Source of the DNA: Chloroflexota bacterium
Lineage (GTDB): Bacteria > Chloroflexota > Anaerolineae > Aggregatilineales > UBA3940
Direction: 5' to 3'
DNA length: 6,722 nucleotides
Assembly: GCA_010092775.1 (NCBI GenBank)
Contig: JAADYZ010000505.1
Coordinates: forward strand, 1-6,722
The notes below the pieces were generated by a model. That model made no database searches. It had not been told where the DNA came from and worked only from the letters and a program-made list of their open reading frames with translations. Made by a program: the position numbers and the translations under genes. Of this stretch, positions 1-5,981 are shown piece after piece. Positions within the stretch are counted from its first letter, which is position 1; every line of letters starts with the position of its first letter.

Positions 1-195
1 GGTTGTATCCGACGATAGCTGACAAATATGTGTTTAAGTTGGTTTGCGTTTTGCATCAGCGCCCTTCCCGCGGTCACGCTCAGTCGGCGCGGATTGTACT
101 ACACAACGCCTGCTGCCTGCACATCGCTGGAGCAAGGCGTTGGCTGGCTCAGCGGGCGGCCTTGGGCAAGCGGACTATTCAGCCTAGCATGAGGC
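1..195. other. Intergenic region downstream of the dehydrogenase gene, no gene supported
   Basis: I see no credible gene here. The only open frame needs a TTG start, runs past the end of the neighbouring gene, and has a low-complexity Arg/Ala/His composition without any recognisable motif. The stretch is less GC-rich near its left end (about 10-50) than the genes around it, which fits an untranslated spacer. It lies downstream of the minus-strand dehydrogenase gene and contains a weak two-part stem at 133-164, listed separately. Confidence 0.6.
133..164 (-). terminator. Possible hairpin 3' of the dehydrogenase gene, no T-tract
   Basis: CAAGGC (133-138) pairs perfectly with GCCTTG (159-164), and inside the loop GCTG (143-146) pairs with CAGC (150-153). 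This lies about 32 nt past the stop codon of the minus-strand gene, where a transcript end is expected. No run of T follows on the minus strand, so it is not a canonical intrinsic terminator. It may be a Rho-dependent or stabilising 3' structure, or chance pairing. Confidence 0.22.
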
Positions 196-1089
196 CTACT
201 CGCCAACGGTGATGCCGGTCATCTGTTCGAGAGCCTTGACCAGGGCGTGATTGCCTTCAGCGCCCAGGCCTTGCGCCTGCAAAGTGCGATATAGATTGAA
301 CACCATGCTGGTGGCTAACATTGGCACACCCAGGTGGTCGGCGGCTTCGAGCACGAGGCGCAGGTCTTTCTGCTGCAAATCGATAGTGAAGCCGGGCTGC
401 CAATCTCGGTCGACCATCTGTGGGCCACGATTGGCGAGCATCCAACTGCCTGCCGCGCCACCTGTGACCGCATTGAGGGTGCGATTCAGATCGAGGCCGC
501 CCGCCTGCGCGAAGAGCAGCGCCTCGCTGACGGCCAGTTGGGTGCCAACGACCAGAATCTGGTTAACCAGCTTCACCATCTCCCCGCCCCCTTGCGCCCC
601 TACTTGGGTGATGGTCTTGCCGACTGCTTCGAAGCGCGGGCGCGCCCGCTCCACCTGCTCGGCCTCCCCACCGATCATGATGCTGAGCGTGCCCTTGGCG
701 GCACCTTCACTGCCCCCGCTGATGGGGGCATCGAGCATGTGGACACCCTTCGCATTGAGCTGCTGCGCGATCTGGCGGGTCACCTGTGGGCTGATCGTGC
801 TGTGGTCGATCACCAAGGCGCCTTCCTTGACGCCGTGAATCACCCCAGCATCCCCCAGGACGACCTGCTCAACATCCGGCGTATCACTGACACAGATCAT
901 GATGATGTCGCATTGAGCGGCCAGATCGACCGCGCTTGCTGCCGACTGTGCGCCTGCGTCGATGAATTCGGTCATGCGCTCTGGACTGCGATTCCACACA
1001 GTCAGGTTGAAGCCTGCCTTCAGCAGGTTGTGCGCCATACCACGGCCCATGATGCCCAGGCCGATGAGTCCGATCCGTTGCTCTGTCAT
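196..1089 (-). CDS. garR: Beta-hydroxyacid dehydrogenase, likely 2-hydroxy-3-oxopropionate (tartronate semialdehyde) reductase
   Basis: A cytosolic NAD(P)-dependent oxidoreductase of the 3-hydroxyisobutyrate dehydrogenase family, 297 aa, which is the usual length. The N-terminal Rossmann fold opens with GLGIMG (residues 10-15). The second strand ends in WNR (32-34); an Arg there, with no acidic residue, usually favours NADPH. The substrate loop DAPISGG is at 120-126, and the catalytic Lys is K173 in GGGEMVKLVNQ. The helical C-terminal half carries the PGF-IDL-QKDL signature near 232-244. The overall pattern, including GTLSIMIGG and the GLGAEGNHAL tail, resembles E. coli GarR/GlxR. These reduce tartronate semialdehyde to glycerate in glyoxylate use. 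3-hydroxyisobutyrate or succinic semialdehyde are alternative substrates. The ATG start is preceded by AGGAG (1101-1105 on the plus strand as CTCCT) at an 11-nt spacing. No pathway partner such as glyoxylate carboligase is in the window. The family is sure, the substrate is not. Confidence 0.87.
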   Translation of the reverse strand: MTEQRIGLIGLGIMGRGMAHNLLKAGFNLTVWNRSPERMTEFIDAGAQSAASAVDLAAQCDIIMICVSDTPDVEQVVLGDAGVIHGVKEGALVIDHSTISPQVTRQIAQQLNAKGVHMLDAPISGGSEGAAKGTLSIMIGGEAEQVERARPRFEAVGKTITQVGAQGGGEMVKLVNQILVVGTQLAVSEALLFAQAGGLDLNRTLNAVTGGAAGSWMLANRGPQMVDRDWQPGFTIDLQQKDLRLVLEAADHLGVPMLATSMVFNLYRTLQAQGLGAEGNHALVKALEQMTGITVGE

Positions 1090-1174
1090 TGCTGCTGATG
1101 CTCCTGCTGCTTGGGTTGAGGATGGTCCACAGCCTAGCGCAGTCCAAGCTGAAATGCCACTGCCCCCAGAAGGT

Positions 1175-1190
1175 TGTGACGAACGTCACA
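1175..1190. promoter_or_regulatory. CRP/FNR-family-like operator, TGTGA-N6-TCACA
   Basis: The 16-mer TGTGACGAACGTCACA is a palindrome with seven-base arms and a two-base centre. It matches both half-sites of the E. coli CRP consensus (TGTGA and TCACA, six bases apart) without a mismatch. It sits in the 210-bp gap between two divergently transcribed genes, where a shared operator would be expected. Its centre lies about 62-64 bp upstream of the start site predicted for the rightward operon, close to the class I activator position. It would overlap the start region of a weak leftward promoter (TTGGAA, 19 bp, TAGAAT at 1198-1193). Which CRP-family protein binds it cannot be told from here. Confidence 0.6.
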
Positions 1191-1233
1191 CAATTCTACG
1201 GTGCGACTGGCTTCTTGTTCCAAATCGGTCTAT

Positions 1234-1239
1234 CATAAT
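1234..1239 (+). promoter_or_regulatory. Candidate -10 element of the STAS-glgX operon promoter
   Basis: CATAAT matches the TATAAT consensus at five of six positions and lies in an AT-richer stretch (1218-1243) of the divergent gap. No good -35 exists at the right distance; the best is TTCTTG at 1212-1217 with a 16-bp spacer. A weak -35 together with an upstream CRP-like site is typical of activator-dependent promoters. Transcription would begin near 1246, leaving a leader of about 54 nt. Confidence 0.35.
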
Positions 1240-1299
1240 CATAGGCAGCCCATTGGACATCTTGAGGGTTGCCAGTCTGGCTGAGAGGACAAATCCGTC

Positions 1300-1632
1300 A
1301 TGGAGATTGAGACACAAGAACGCGACGGGGTCATCGTGCTACGACTGACCGGCAGTATCGATAGCAGTAGTGCGGAAGAGGTCGGCAAGACGCTCGACCA
1401 GCATTTGGCGGCGAACACCAGCGTGTTGATCAACATGGCTGAGGTTGAGTTCTTGTCGAGCGCTGGGCTGCGTCAACTGCTATTGACTCAACGCAAGGCC
1501 GACGAAGTGGGAGCCACGATCGCGGTGAGTAGTATCCAGAAGCACATCGCAGAAGTGATGAGCGTCACCGGGTTTTTGGGCTTCTTCCAAACCTTCGACA
1601 CAGAGGACGACGCCTTGGCGAATCTGGGCTAG
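1300..1632 (+). CDS. STAS-domain anti-sigma factor antagonist (RsbV/SpoIIAA-like)
   Basis: A 110-aa single-domain STAS protein of normal family length. In partner-switching systems such a protein, when unphosphorylated, binds an RsbW-type anti-sigma factor and frees that factor's target; phosphorylation by the same kinase inactivates it. The sequence shows the N-terminal strand and LTGSIDSSSAEEV motif (residues 16-28), a central strand, and FLSSAGLR at 51-58. S54 aligns with the phosphorylated Ser58 of Bacillus SpoIIAA. The ATG start has GAGAGGA at 1283-1289, ten bases upstream. It is the first gene of an apparent operon: the debranching enzyme begins 42 bp later and an RsbW-like kinase comes third. 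The kinase is the obvious candidate partner. No PP2C phosphatase that would reset S54 is encoded in the window. The target could be a sigma factor or another regulator elsewhere. The family call is strong and the pairing is inferred. Confidence 0.9.
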   Translation: MEIETQERDGVIVLRLTGSIDSSSAEEVGKTLDQHLAANTSVLINMAEVEFLSSAGLRQLLLTQRKADEVGATIAVSSIQKHIAEVMSVTGFLGFFQTFDTEDDALANLG

Positions 1633-1660
1633 CCATGGTTGACGGCTTTACAGGGGATGC

Positions 1661-1670
1661 AGGGGGGAAA
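1661..1670 (+). promoter_or_regulatory. Ribosome binding site that sets the glgX start
   Basis: The purine run AGGGGGGAAA ends four bases before the ATG at 1675. In-frame TTG (1639) and ATG (1657) codons exist upstream. The 1657 ATG has only a weak GGGG four bases before it. The extra residues those starts would add do not look like the family's N-terminus, so 1675 is preferred. Confidence 0.6.
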
Positions 1671-1674
1671 CGTC

Positions 1675-3786
1675 ATGATTGACCGGATCGATCTATACCC
1701 GACACACGAGCACGGCAGCTTCCGGCTGCGGCGCGGGCGGCCCTTTCCATTGGGCGTCACCATGATGCCTGGGAAAGCGGTGAACTTCTCTGTTTACAGC
1801 GCCAATGCGACCGCCTGCACGCTGGTGCTGTTTGAACCTGGTGCACGGACGCCCTACGCGGAAATCCCTTTTCCTGAGGAGTTTCGGACCGGCGACGTGT
1901 TCGCGATGATGGTCTTCGACCTGGACCCGGAAGACCTGGAATATGGCTTCAAGATGGATGGGCCCTGGGCGCCGCATAAGGGTCAGCGCTTTGACCCAGA
2001 CATTGTGCTGCTCGACCCCTATGCGCGCCTGGTGGTCGGGCGTGACGTGTGGGGGAAGGAGCCCGACGCCTATGATCCCTACCCGATGCGCTCGCGCATC
2101 CTGCGTGATGACTTCGATTGGGAAGATGACCGCCCACCGAAGGTACCGATTGAAGACCTGGTGATCTATGAGATGCATGTGCGCGGCTTTACACAGCACG
2201 CGTCTTCGAATGTTAAGCATCCAGGGACCTATGCCGGCATCCGCGAGAAGATTCCCTACTTCAAGGAGCTAGGCATAAACTGCATCGAATTGATGCCAGT
2301 CACCGAGTTTGATGAGTTCGAGTACCCACGCTACAACCCGGTCACGGGTGAACGCCTGCTCAATTATTGGGGCTACAGTCCGGTGGCCTTTTTCGCGGTC
2401 AAGGCAGGTTATGCCGCAACAGGCTATCTGGGTATGCAGTCGGATGAGTTCAAGGCCTTGGTCAAGGAGCTGCACGCGAACGACATTGAGGTCTTTCTCG
2501 ATATGGTCTACAACCATACCAACGAGGGCAATGAGAACGGGCCAACCACCTCCTTCCGTGGCCTGGATAATGCCACCTATTACATGCTCGACCAGAACGG
2601 CTACTACAAGAACTACAGTGGAACCGGCAATACTCTGAACTGCAATCACCCAGTCGTGCGTGAGATGATCATCGACAGCCTGCGCTACTGGGTATCTGAG
2701 TACCATATCGATGGCTTCCGCTTCGATCTGGCCTCGATCATGGGGCGCGACCAAGATGGCACCCCACTCAAGAATCCGCCGCTGATTGAGGCGTTGGCCT
2801 TTGATCCATTGCTCAAACATACCAAGCTGATCGCAGAGGCCTGGGATGCCGGTGGCTTGTACCAGGTCGGGACTTTCCCATCCTATGGGCGTTGGGCGGA
2901 GTGGAACGGCAAGTATCGCAGCATTATGCGGCGCTGGGTGCGTGGAGATTTCGGCGTGATTGGTGAGGTGGCGCAGCGTTTAGTTGGCTCACCTGACCTG
3001 TACGGCGAACGTGGCCCGACAGCCTCAATCAACTTCATCACGGCTCATGATGGCTTCACCCTGCGGGACCTCTTCTCCTACAACGACAAGCATAACGAGG
3101 CCAACGGCGAAGGCAATCGTGACGGCGGCAATGACAATGATAGCTGGAACTGCGGCGTTGAAGGCGAAACCGACGACCCGGAGATCAATGACTTGCGCGT
3201 CCGAATGATGAAGAACGCGATGACTCTGCTCTTTGTCAGTCACGGCGTGCCCATGATCCGTATGGGCGACGAGTACGGCCACACCAGCCTGGGCAACAAC
3301 AACACCTACTGCCAGGACAATGAGTTGAGTTGGTTCAACTGGAGCTTGATTGAGCACAATCAAGAGATCTGGCACTTCTTCCGCAAGTTGATCGCCATCC
3401 GCATGACCTACCCCATCCTGCGTCATTCTGATATGCTGACCAGCTACCAATTCGTTGGCACCGACTGCCCCTTCATCAGTTGGCACGGGGCTGATGCTTG
3501 GCACGTCGATTGGGAGGGCTGGAACCGATCACTGGGCTTGATGCTGTGCGGTCGCGAGCAAAGCACCGCCCGCCTCAACAAGATTTACATTGCGATGAAT
3601 ATGCATGATGAACCGCTCAGCATGGACCTGCCAGAAAACCGCTTCACGCGGCGCTGGCACTTGATGATCAACACCGGGGTGCGCGGTCCGGGCGATGCGA
3701 TGGAAATTGGGCAGGAACACCTGTTAACTGACCAGGCACATATTCACCTGGAACCACGTTCGATTGTGGTGCTCGTCGCCAAATGA
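1675..3786 (+). CDS. glgX: Glycogen debranching enzyme, GlgX/isoamylase type (GH13)
   Basis: A cytosolic alpha-1,6-glucosidase, 703 aa from the chosen ATG, that removes branch chains from glycogen, usually after phosphorylase trimming. The N-terminal CBM48-type domain spans roughly residues 15-110. The GH13 barrel begins near EMHVRGFT (166-173). The four GH13 regions are intact: DMVYNHT (276-282), GFRFDLAS with nucleophile D351, AEAWD with acid/base E388, and TAHDG with H458/D459. The YNDKHNEANGE segment near 469-479 is the hallmark of GlgX, TreX and isoamylases. A C-terminal beta domain covers roughly 590-703. There is no signal peptide, so it acts on stored rather than external polysaccharide. 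It lies 42 bp after the STAS gene and 15 bp before the RsbW-like kinase gene, so co-transcription is likely. No glycogen synthase, branching enzyme or phosphorylase gene is nearby. I cannot tell from sequence whether it prefers short limit-dextrin branches (E. coli GlgX) or long chains (isoamylase). Confidence 0.93.
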   Translation: MIDRIDLYPTHEHGSFRLRRGRPFPLGVTMMPGKAVNFSVYSANATACTLVLFEPGARTPYAEIPFPEEFRTGDVFAMMVFDLDPEDLEYGFKMDGPWAPHKGQRFDPDIVLLDPYARLVVGRDVWGKEPDAYDPYPMRSRILRDDFDWEDDRPPKVPIEDLVIYEMHVRGFTQHASSNVKHPGTYAGIREKIPYFKELGINCIELMPVTEFDEFEYPRYNPVTGERLLNYWGYSPVAFFAVKAGYAATGYLGMQSDEFKALVKELHANDIEVFLDMVYNHTNEGNENGPTTSFRGLDNATYYMLDQNGYYKNYSGTGNTLNCNHPVVREMIIDSLRYWVSEYHIDGFRFDLASIMGRDQDGTPLKNPPLIEALAFDPLLKHTKLIAEAWDAGGLYQVGTFPSYGRWAEWNGKYRSIMRRWVRGDFGVIGEVAQRLVGSPDLYGERGPTASINFITAHDGFTLRDLFSYNDKHNEANGEGNRDGGNDNDSWNCGVEGETDDPEINDLRVRMMKNAMTLLFVSHGVPMIRMGDEYGHTSLGNNNTYCQDNELSWFNWSLIEHNQEIWHFFRKLIAIRMTYPILRHSDMLTSYQFVGTDCPFISWHGADAWHVDWEGWNRSLGLMLCGREQSTARLNKIYIAMNMHDEPLSMDLPENRFTRRWHLMINTGVRGPGDAMEIGQEHLLTDQAHIHLEPRSIVVLVAK

Positions 3787-3801
3787 AAGTGTAACAAGGG
3801 T

Positions 3802-4257
3802 ATGAAAGCGATCCGCGTCCAAGGGACACTCGACTCTCTCAGTACCATCCGCGAGTATGTGCAGGCAGTGGCCGCAGAGGCTGGCTTAAACGAGCGTGCC
3901 AGCTACCGCTTGGTGCTAGCAGCAGATGAGTTCGCGACTAACATCATCCTGCATGCTTATCAAGAGGCGGGAATCGATGGAGAGATCGAGGTCTGGGTGC
4001 AGATCGACGATCAGACCATCCGCGTCACGCTGGAGGACCAGGGAGCCTACTTCGACTCCAGCAAACATGATGTCGAAACCCCGATTGACGAACCCCTTGA
4101 GACGCGTCAACCTGGCGGTTGGGGCATCTATCTAGCCCTGAACAGCGTCGACGATTACGTCTACAAGCGCGTCAAGGATCGCAACCGCAACACCTTCATC
4201 ATCCATCGCCACCCCACCGACTCCGATGCAGATGAGGCGGCAGTCACGGCCAAATGA
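3802..4257 (+). CDS. RsbW-like anti-sigma regulatory factor / serine-protein kinase
   Basis: A 151-aa GHKL-fold protein of the HATPase_c_2 (RsbW/SpoIIAB) family. Such proteins bind a sigma factor or other target and phosphorylate a serine of their STAS antagonist. The ATP-binding N-box is DEFATNIILHAY (residues 42-53, with E43 and N47). The G1 motif is EDQGAYFD (78-85, with the D-x-G pair D79/G81). The G2-type loop is PGGWGIYL (104-111). The end, near NRNTFIIHRH, matches the last strand of the fold. A polar acidic tail of about 15 residues follows. All nucleotide-binding residues expected for activity are present. It starts 15 bp after glgX, with only a modest AAGGG ribosome site (3796-3800), and its stop overlaps the next start. 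The STAS protein at the head of the operon is its likely partner. No sigma factor is encoded beside it, so the output may be an unlinked sigma factor or a non-sigma target. Confidence 0.9.
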   Translation: MKAIRVQGTLDSLSTIREYVQAVAAEAGLNERASYRLVLAADEFATNIILHAYQEAGIDGEIEVWVQIDDQTIRVTLEDQGAYFDSSKHDVETPIDEPLETRQPGGWGIYLALNSVDDYVYKRVKDRNRNTFIIHRHPTDSDADEAAVTAK

Positions 4258-4595
4258 TCCTGGTCCAAATCGGCTCATCGCTTTTCCTGTTGACGAGTGC
4301 CCTCCTCATGACCCGCCGGGGTCTCAGCGACCTCCGCTCTGGCGAGGCTTCCATCCGACGGGAATTCTCCCTAAGCTTCAAACGTGATCTCCCTACCGTT
4401 CAAGTGGATAGCTGGTTTGTGCCCACGCTTGGCCGCAGCCGCCTGGCTGCGGGCATCCTGGGTGCGGTTGGCTCAGGGGTCGCACTGAGTGCCCCGATGA
4501 TTGGGGGGCTGCTCTGGGGCCTGGGGATGGCCATCCAGTTAGCAATGCAGATGGAAGCGCGCTGGCTCAAAGTAGACCGCTACAAGATTCTCTAA
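4254..4595 (+). CDS. Small membrane protein of unknown function, coupled to the kinase gene
   Basis: A 113-aa protein I do not recognise. Residues 2-19 form a hydrophobic N-terminal helix followed by RR, either an uncleaved anchor or a signal-like segment. A basic and polar stretch (20-62) follows. Residues 64-98 are a Gly/Ala-rich hydrophobic segment long enough for one helix or a hairpin of two. The C-terminus is short and basic (ARWLKVDRYKIL). The ATG overlaps the stop of the RsbW-like gene in an ATGA (4254-4257). Together with the absence of a gap, this indicates translational coupling and supports it as a real gene. It may anchor or sense for the kinase, but nothing in its sequence shows binding residues. 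The alternative is an unrelated lineage-specific inner-membrane protein. Confidence 0.72.
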   Translation: MILVQIGSSLFLLTSALLMTRRGLSDLRSGEASIRREFSLSFKRDLPTVQVDSWFVPTLGRSRLAAGILGAVGSGVALSAPMIGGLLWGLGMAIQLAMQMEARWLKVDRYKIL

Positions 4596-4665
4596 GGGCA
4601 GCACTCACAAGTTCTTGCTAAATCGGGTCAGCTATGCTATTGGTTGGGCACATTGAGATTCCGAC

Positions 4666-4670
4666 AGGAG
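4666..4670 (+). promoter_or_regulatory. Ribosome binding site that sets the SDR start
   Basis: AGGAG lies nine bases before the ATG at 4680. An in-frame TTG at 4644 would add 12 residues, but it has no ribosome site. Those residues are also absent from the normal SDR layout, where the first strand begins about ten residues after the start. Confidence 0.65.
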
Positions 4671-4679
4671 AGGGTGAGT

Positions 4680-5525
4680 ATGTTTGAGGACGGGTCACAG
4701 CCACTAGAGGGGCAGGTCGCTGTCGTCACGGGAGCCAGCCGAGGCATTGGGCGCGGTGCCGCGCTGGCGCTGGCCGCAGCCGGGGCTCGAGTTTACGTCA
4801 CGGGGCGCAGCGCGGAAGCCAGTATCGCTGACGCACCGGGTACCTTGCAAGACACGCTTGACCAGATCGAAGGAGGTGGCGGCCAGTGTATCGTGGTACC
4901 CTGCGATCACGCCGTTGACGACCAAGTCGCTGAAGCCTTCGGCTACATCCTCGATGACAGTGAGCGTATCGATATTCTGGTCAATGCTGCCTGGGGCGGC
5001 TTCGAAGGCATCACTGACCAGGATCATCCCTGGGGGGCGCCCTTCTGGCAACAGCCTGTGTATCGTTGGGATGCCATGTTCGATAGCGGTGTTCGGACCT
5101 ATTTCACCGCCAGCCGCTGGGTGGCGCCGCGCATGATCGAGCAGAAATCGGGGCTGATTGTGATGCTGTCGTATTGGGCGGCCCAGAAGTACATCTCAAA
5201 TGTGCCCTATGGCGTGGCCAAGGCGGCCACCGACAAAATGGTTCAGGATATGGCCCACGAACTGCGCCATCACCGGGTGGCGGTGGTATCGCTCTATCCG
5301 GGCTTGGTCCGCACCGAACGGATGCAAACGGCCACTCAGATTTTCCAGATGCGCAACTCCGAGTCGCCAGAGTTCACGGGACGCGCCATTGTGGCGCTCG
5401 CCTCCGACCCGGACTTACTGGAGAAGTCGGGTGAGTTTCACGTCGTGGCGCAGCTCGCCCAGGAATATGGCTTCACCGATATTGACGGCAATCAACCACG
5501 CCCGGCTACCATCGAGACAAGCTAG
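4680..5525 (+). CDS. Short-chain dehydrogenase/reductase, DHRS1-like
   Basis: A 281-aa cytosolic NAD(P)(H)-dependent oxidoreductase of the classical SDR fold. The cofactor loop is TGASRGIG (residues 17-24). An Arg after the second strand (TGR, near 41-43) suggests NADPH. The strand-4 motif is NAAWGG (102-107) in place of the usual NNAG. The catalytic residues are S164, Y177 and K181 in PYGVAKAA. The NVPYGVAKAA-TDK stretch, the AHELRHH helix and VVSLYPGLVRTE resemble the DHRS1 branch (human DHRS1 has NNAY and NVPYGVGKAA), whose physiological substrate is poorly defined; I can only say a carbonyl or alcohol. It follows the membrane protein gene by 84 bp. Either it ends the same operon or it has its own promoter: TTCTTG at 4612-4617 and TATGCT at 4633-4638 are too close (15 bp) to be convincing. 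A hairpin 40 bp past its stop suggests the transcript ends there. Confidence 0.88.
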   Translation: MFEDGSQPLEGQVAVVTGASRGIGRGAALALAAAGARVYVTGRSAEASIADAPGTLQDTLDQIEGGGGQCIVVPCDHAVDDQVAEAFGYILDDSERIDILVNAAWGGFEGITDQDHPWGAPFWQQPVYRWDAMFDSGVRTYFTASRWVAPRMIEQKSGLIVMLSYWAAQKYISNVPYGVAKAATDKMVQDMAHELRHHRVAVVSLYPGLVRTERMQTATQIFQMRNSESPEFTGRAIVALASDPDLLEKSGEFHVVAQLAQEYGFTDIDGNQPRPATIETS

Positions 5526-5565
5526 AGCCTATTCCAGACGTATGCGGAGGTGTCTGAGCGACGCA

Positions 5566-5591
5566 CCAGGCTGCCATCGGTGCCAGCTTGG
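5566..5591 (+). terminator. Imperfect hairpin after the SDR gene, followed by a G-run rather than T-run
   Basis: The left arm 5566-5576 (CCAGGCTGCCA) pairs with the right arm 5581-5591 (TGCCAGCTTGG) around a TCGG loop. The pairing has one C-C mismatch and one G-T wobble, giving ten pairs. It begins about 40 nt after the SDR stop. The next bases are G, not T, so it does not fit a standard intrinsic terminator. A Rho-dependent end, RNA protection or chance remain possible. Confidence 0.35.
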
Positions 5592-5656
5592 GGGGGCTGC
5601 CGGGCCATCATTAGCGTGCATCAACGATCTCGCGACTCCAAGCCACATGGACCGTG

Positions 5657-5685
5657 TTGAACAGGCATCTCATCGCAGCTAGAAT
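5657..5685 (+). promoter_or_regulatory. Sigma70-type promoter of the three-helix membrane protein gene
   Basis: TTGAAC (5657-5662) and TAGAAT (5680-5685) are separated by exactly 17 bp, the optimal spacing. They match TTGACA and TATAAT at four and five of six positions. Transcription would start near 5692, two bases before the ATG at 5694. That gene has no Shine-Dalgarno sequence, which agrees with a leaderless or nearly leaderless message. Confidence 0.5.
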
Positions 5686-5693
5686 CCGTCACG

Positions 5694-5981
5694 ATGAACA
5701 TCTCTAACCTCGTTATTCTCACCATCGGGTATACCCTAGCGCTGCTAGCCCTCAACCGCACTGAGAAGAAGCGCCGCTGGATGACGGCGGTCTTTGTGGT
5801 GCTGCCGCTGGGTTTCCTCACCTACCGTTGGGCGATCTTCTTTGGCTTTGTGGCCGAAACGCTCATTGCCGCAGGACTCTCGTTTGCGGTGTTTCTGCTC
5901 TTTCTGGTCATCTATGGTTGGCGCAACCCGCCGCTCGACAGCAGCGAGGCGATCAAGGTGATTGGTCAGGACGACGATTAG
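5694..5981 (+). CDS. Small three-helix membrane protein of unknown function
   Basis: A 95-aa hydrophobic protein I cannot assign. Predicted membrane segments lie at about residues 3-20, 30-44 and 46-74. The first loop (NRTEKKRRW, 21-29) is strongly basic, so by the positive-inside rule it should face the cytoplasm, with the N-terminus outside. The tail (RNPPLDSSEAIKVIGQDDD) is polar and acidic. The gene has no ribosome site, but a good promoter ends eight bases before its ATG, which suggests leaderless expression. Its last 29 bases overlap the end of the opposing MerR-type gene. The clear helix pattern and dedicated promoter argue that it is real. No catalytic or metal-binding motif is visible. 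Confidence 0.68.
   Translation: MNISNLVILTIGYTLALLALNRTEKKRRWMTAVFVVLPLGFLTYRWAIFFGFVAETLIAAGLSFAVFLLFLVIYGWRNPPLDSSEAIKVIGQDDD

Noticed and set aside
94..106. TTGT...ACAA inverted repeat as a regulatory site
   Set aside because: Four-base arms are too short to distinguish from chance and no start codon lies at a useful distance.
3..212. Possible small gene of 69 codons at the left edge
   Set aside because: It requires a TTG start with no ribosome site, has low-complexity composition, and runs into the end of the neighbouring gene.
334..1098. Long plus-strand open frame (254 codons) opposite the GarR-like gene
   Set aside because: It is the antisense shadow of a clearly conserved dehydrogenase. 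The translation is His/Arg/Asp-rich without family motifs or a ribosome site.
1175..1190. The 1175-1190 palindrome as an intrinsic terminator
   Set aside because: A two-base loop, no T-tract, and a position upstream of both divergent genes argue for an operator rather than a terminator.
1639..1674. Longer N-terminus for the debranching enzyme from TTG 1639 or ATG 1657
   Set aside because: The strong purine-rich ribosome site at 1661-1670 is correctly placed only for ATG 1675.
2269..2820. Minus-strand open frame (183 codons) inside glgX
   Set aside because: It overlaps the catalytic barrel with all GH13 motifs on the other strand, and has no start context or recognisable domain.
4644..4679. 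Longer N-terminus for the SDR from TTG 4644
   Set aside because: AGGAG at 4666-4670 serves ATG 4680, and the extra residues are not part of the SDR fold.
5590..5596. G-quadruplex from the run of seven G
   Set aside because: Only one long G-run is present; the other G tracts nearby are too short to make four tetrad columns.
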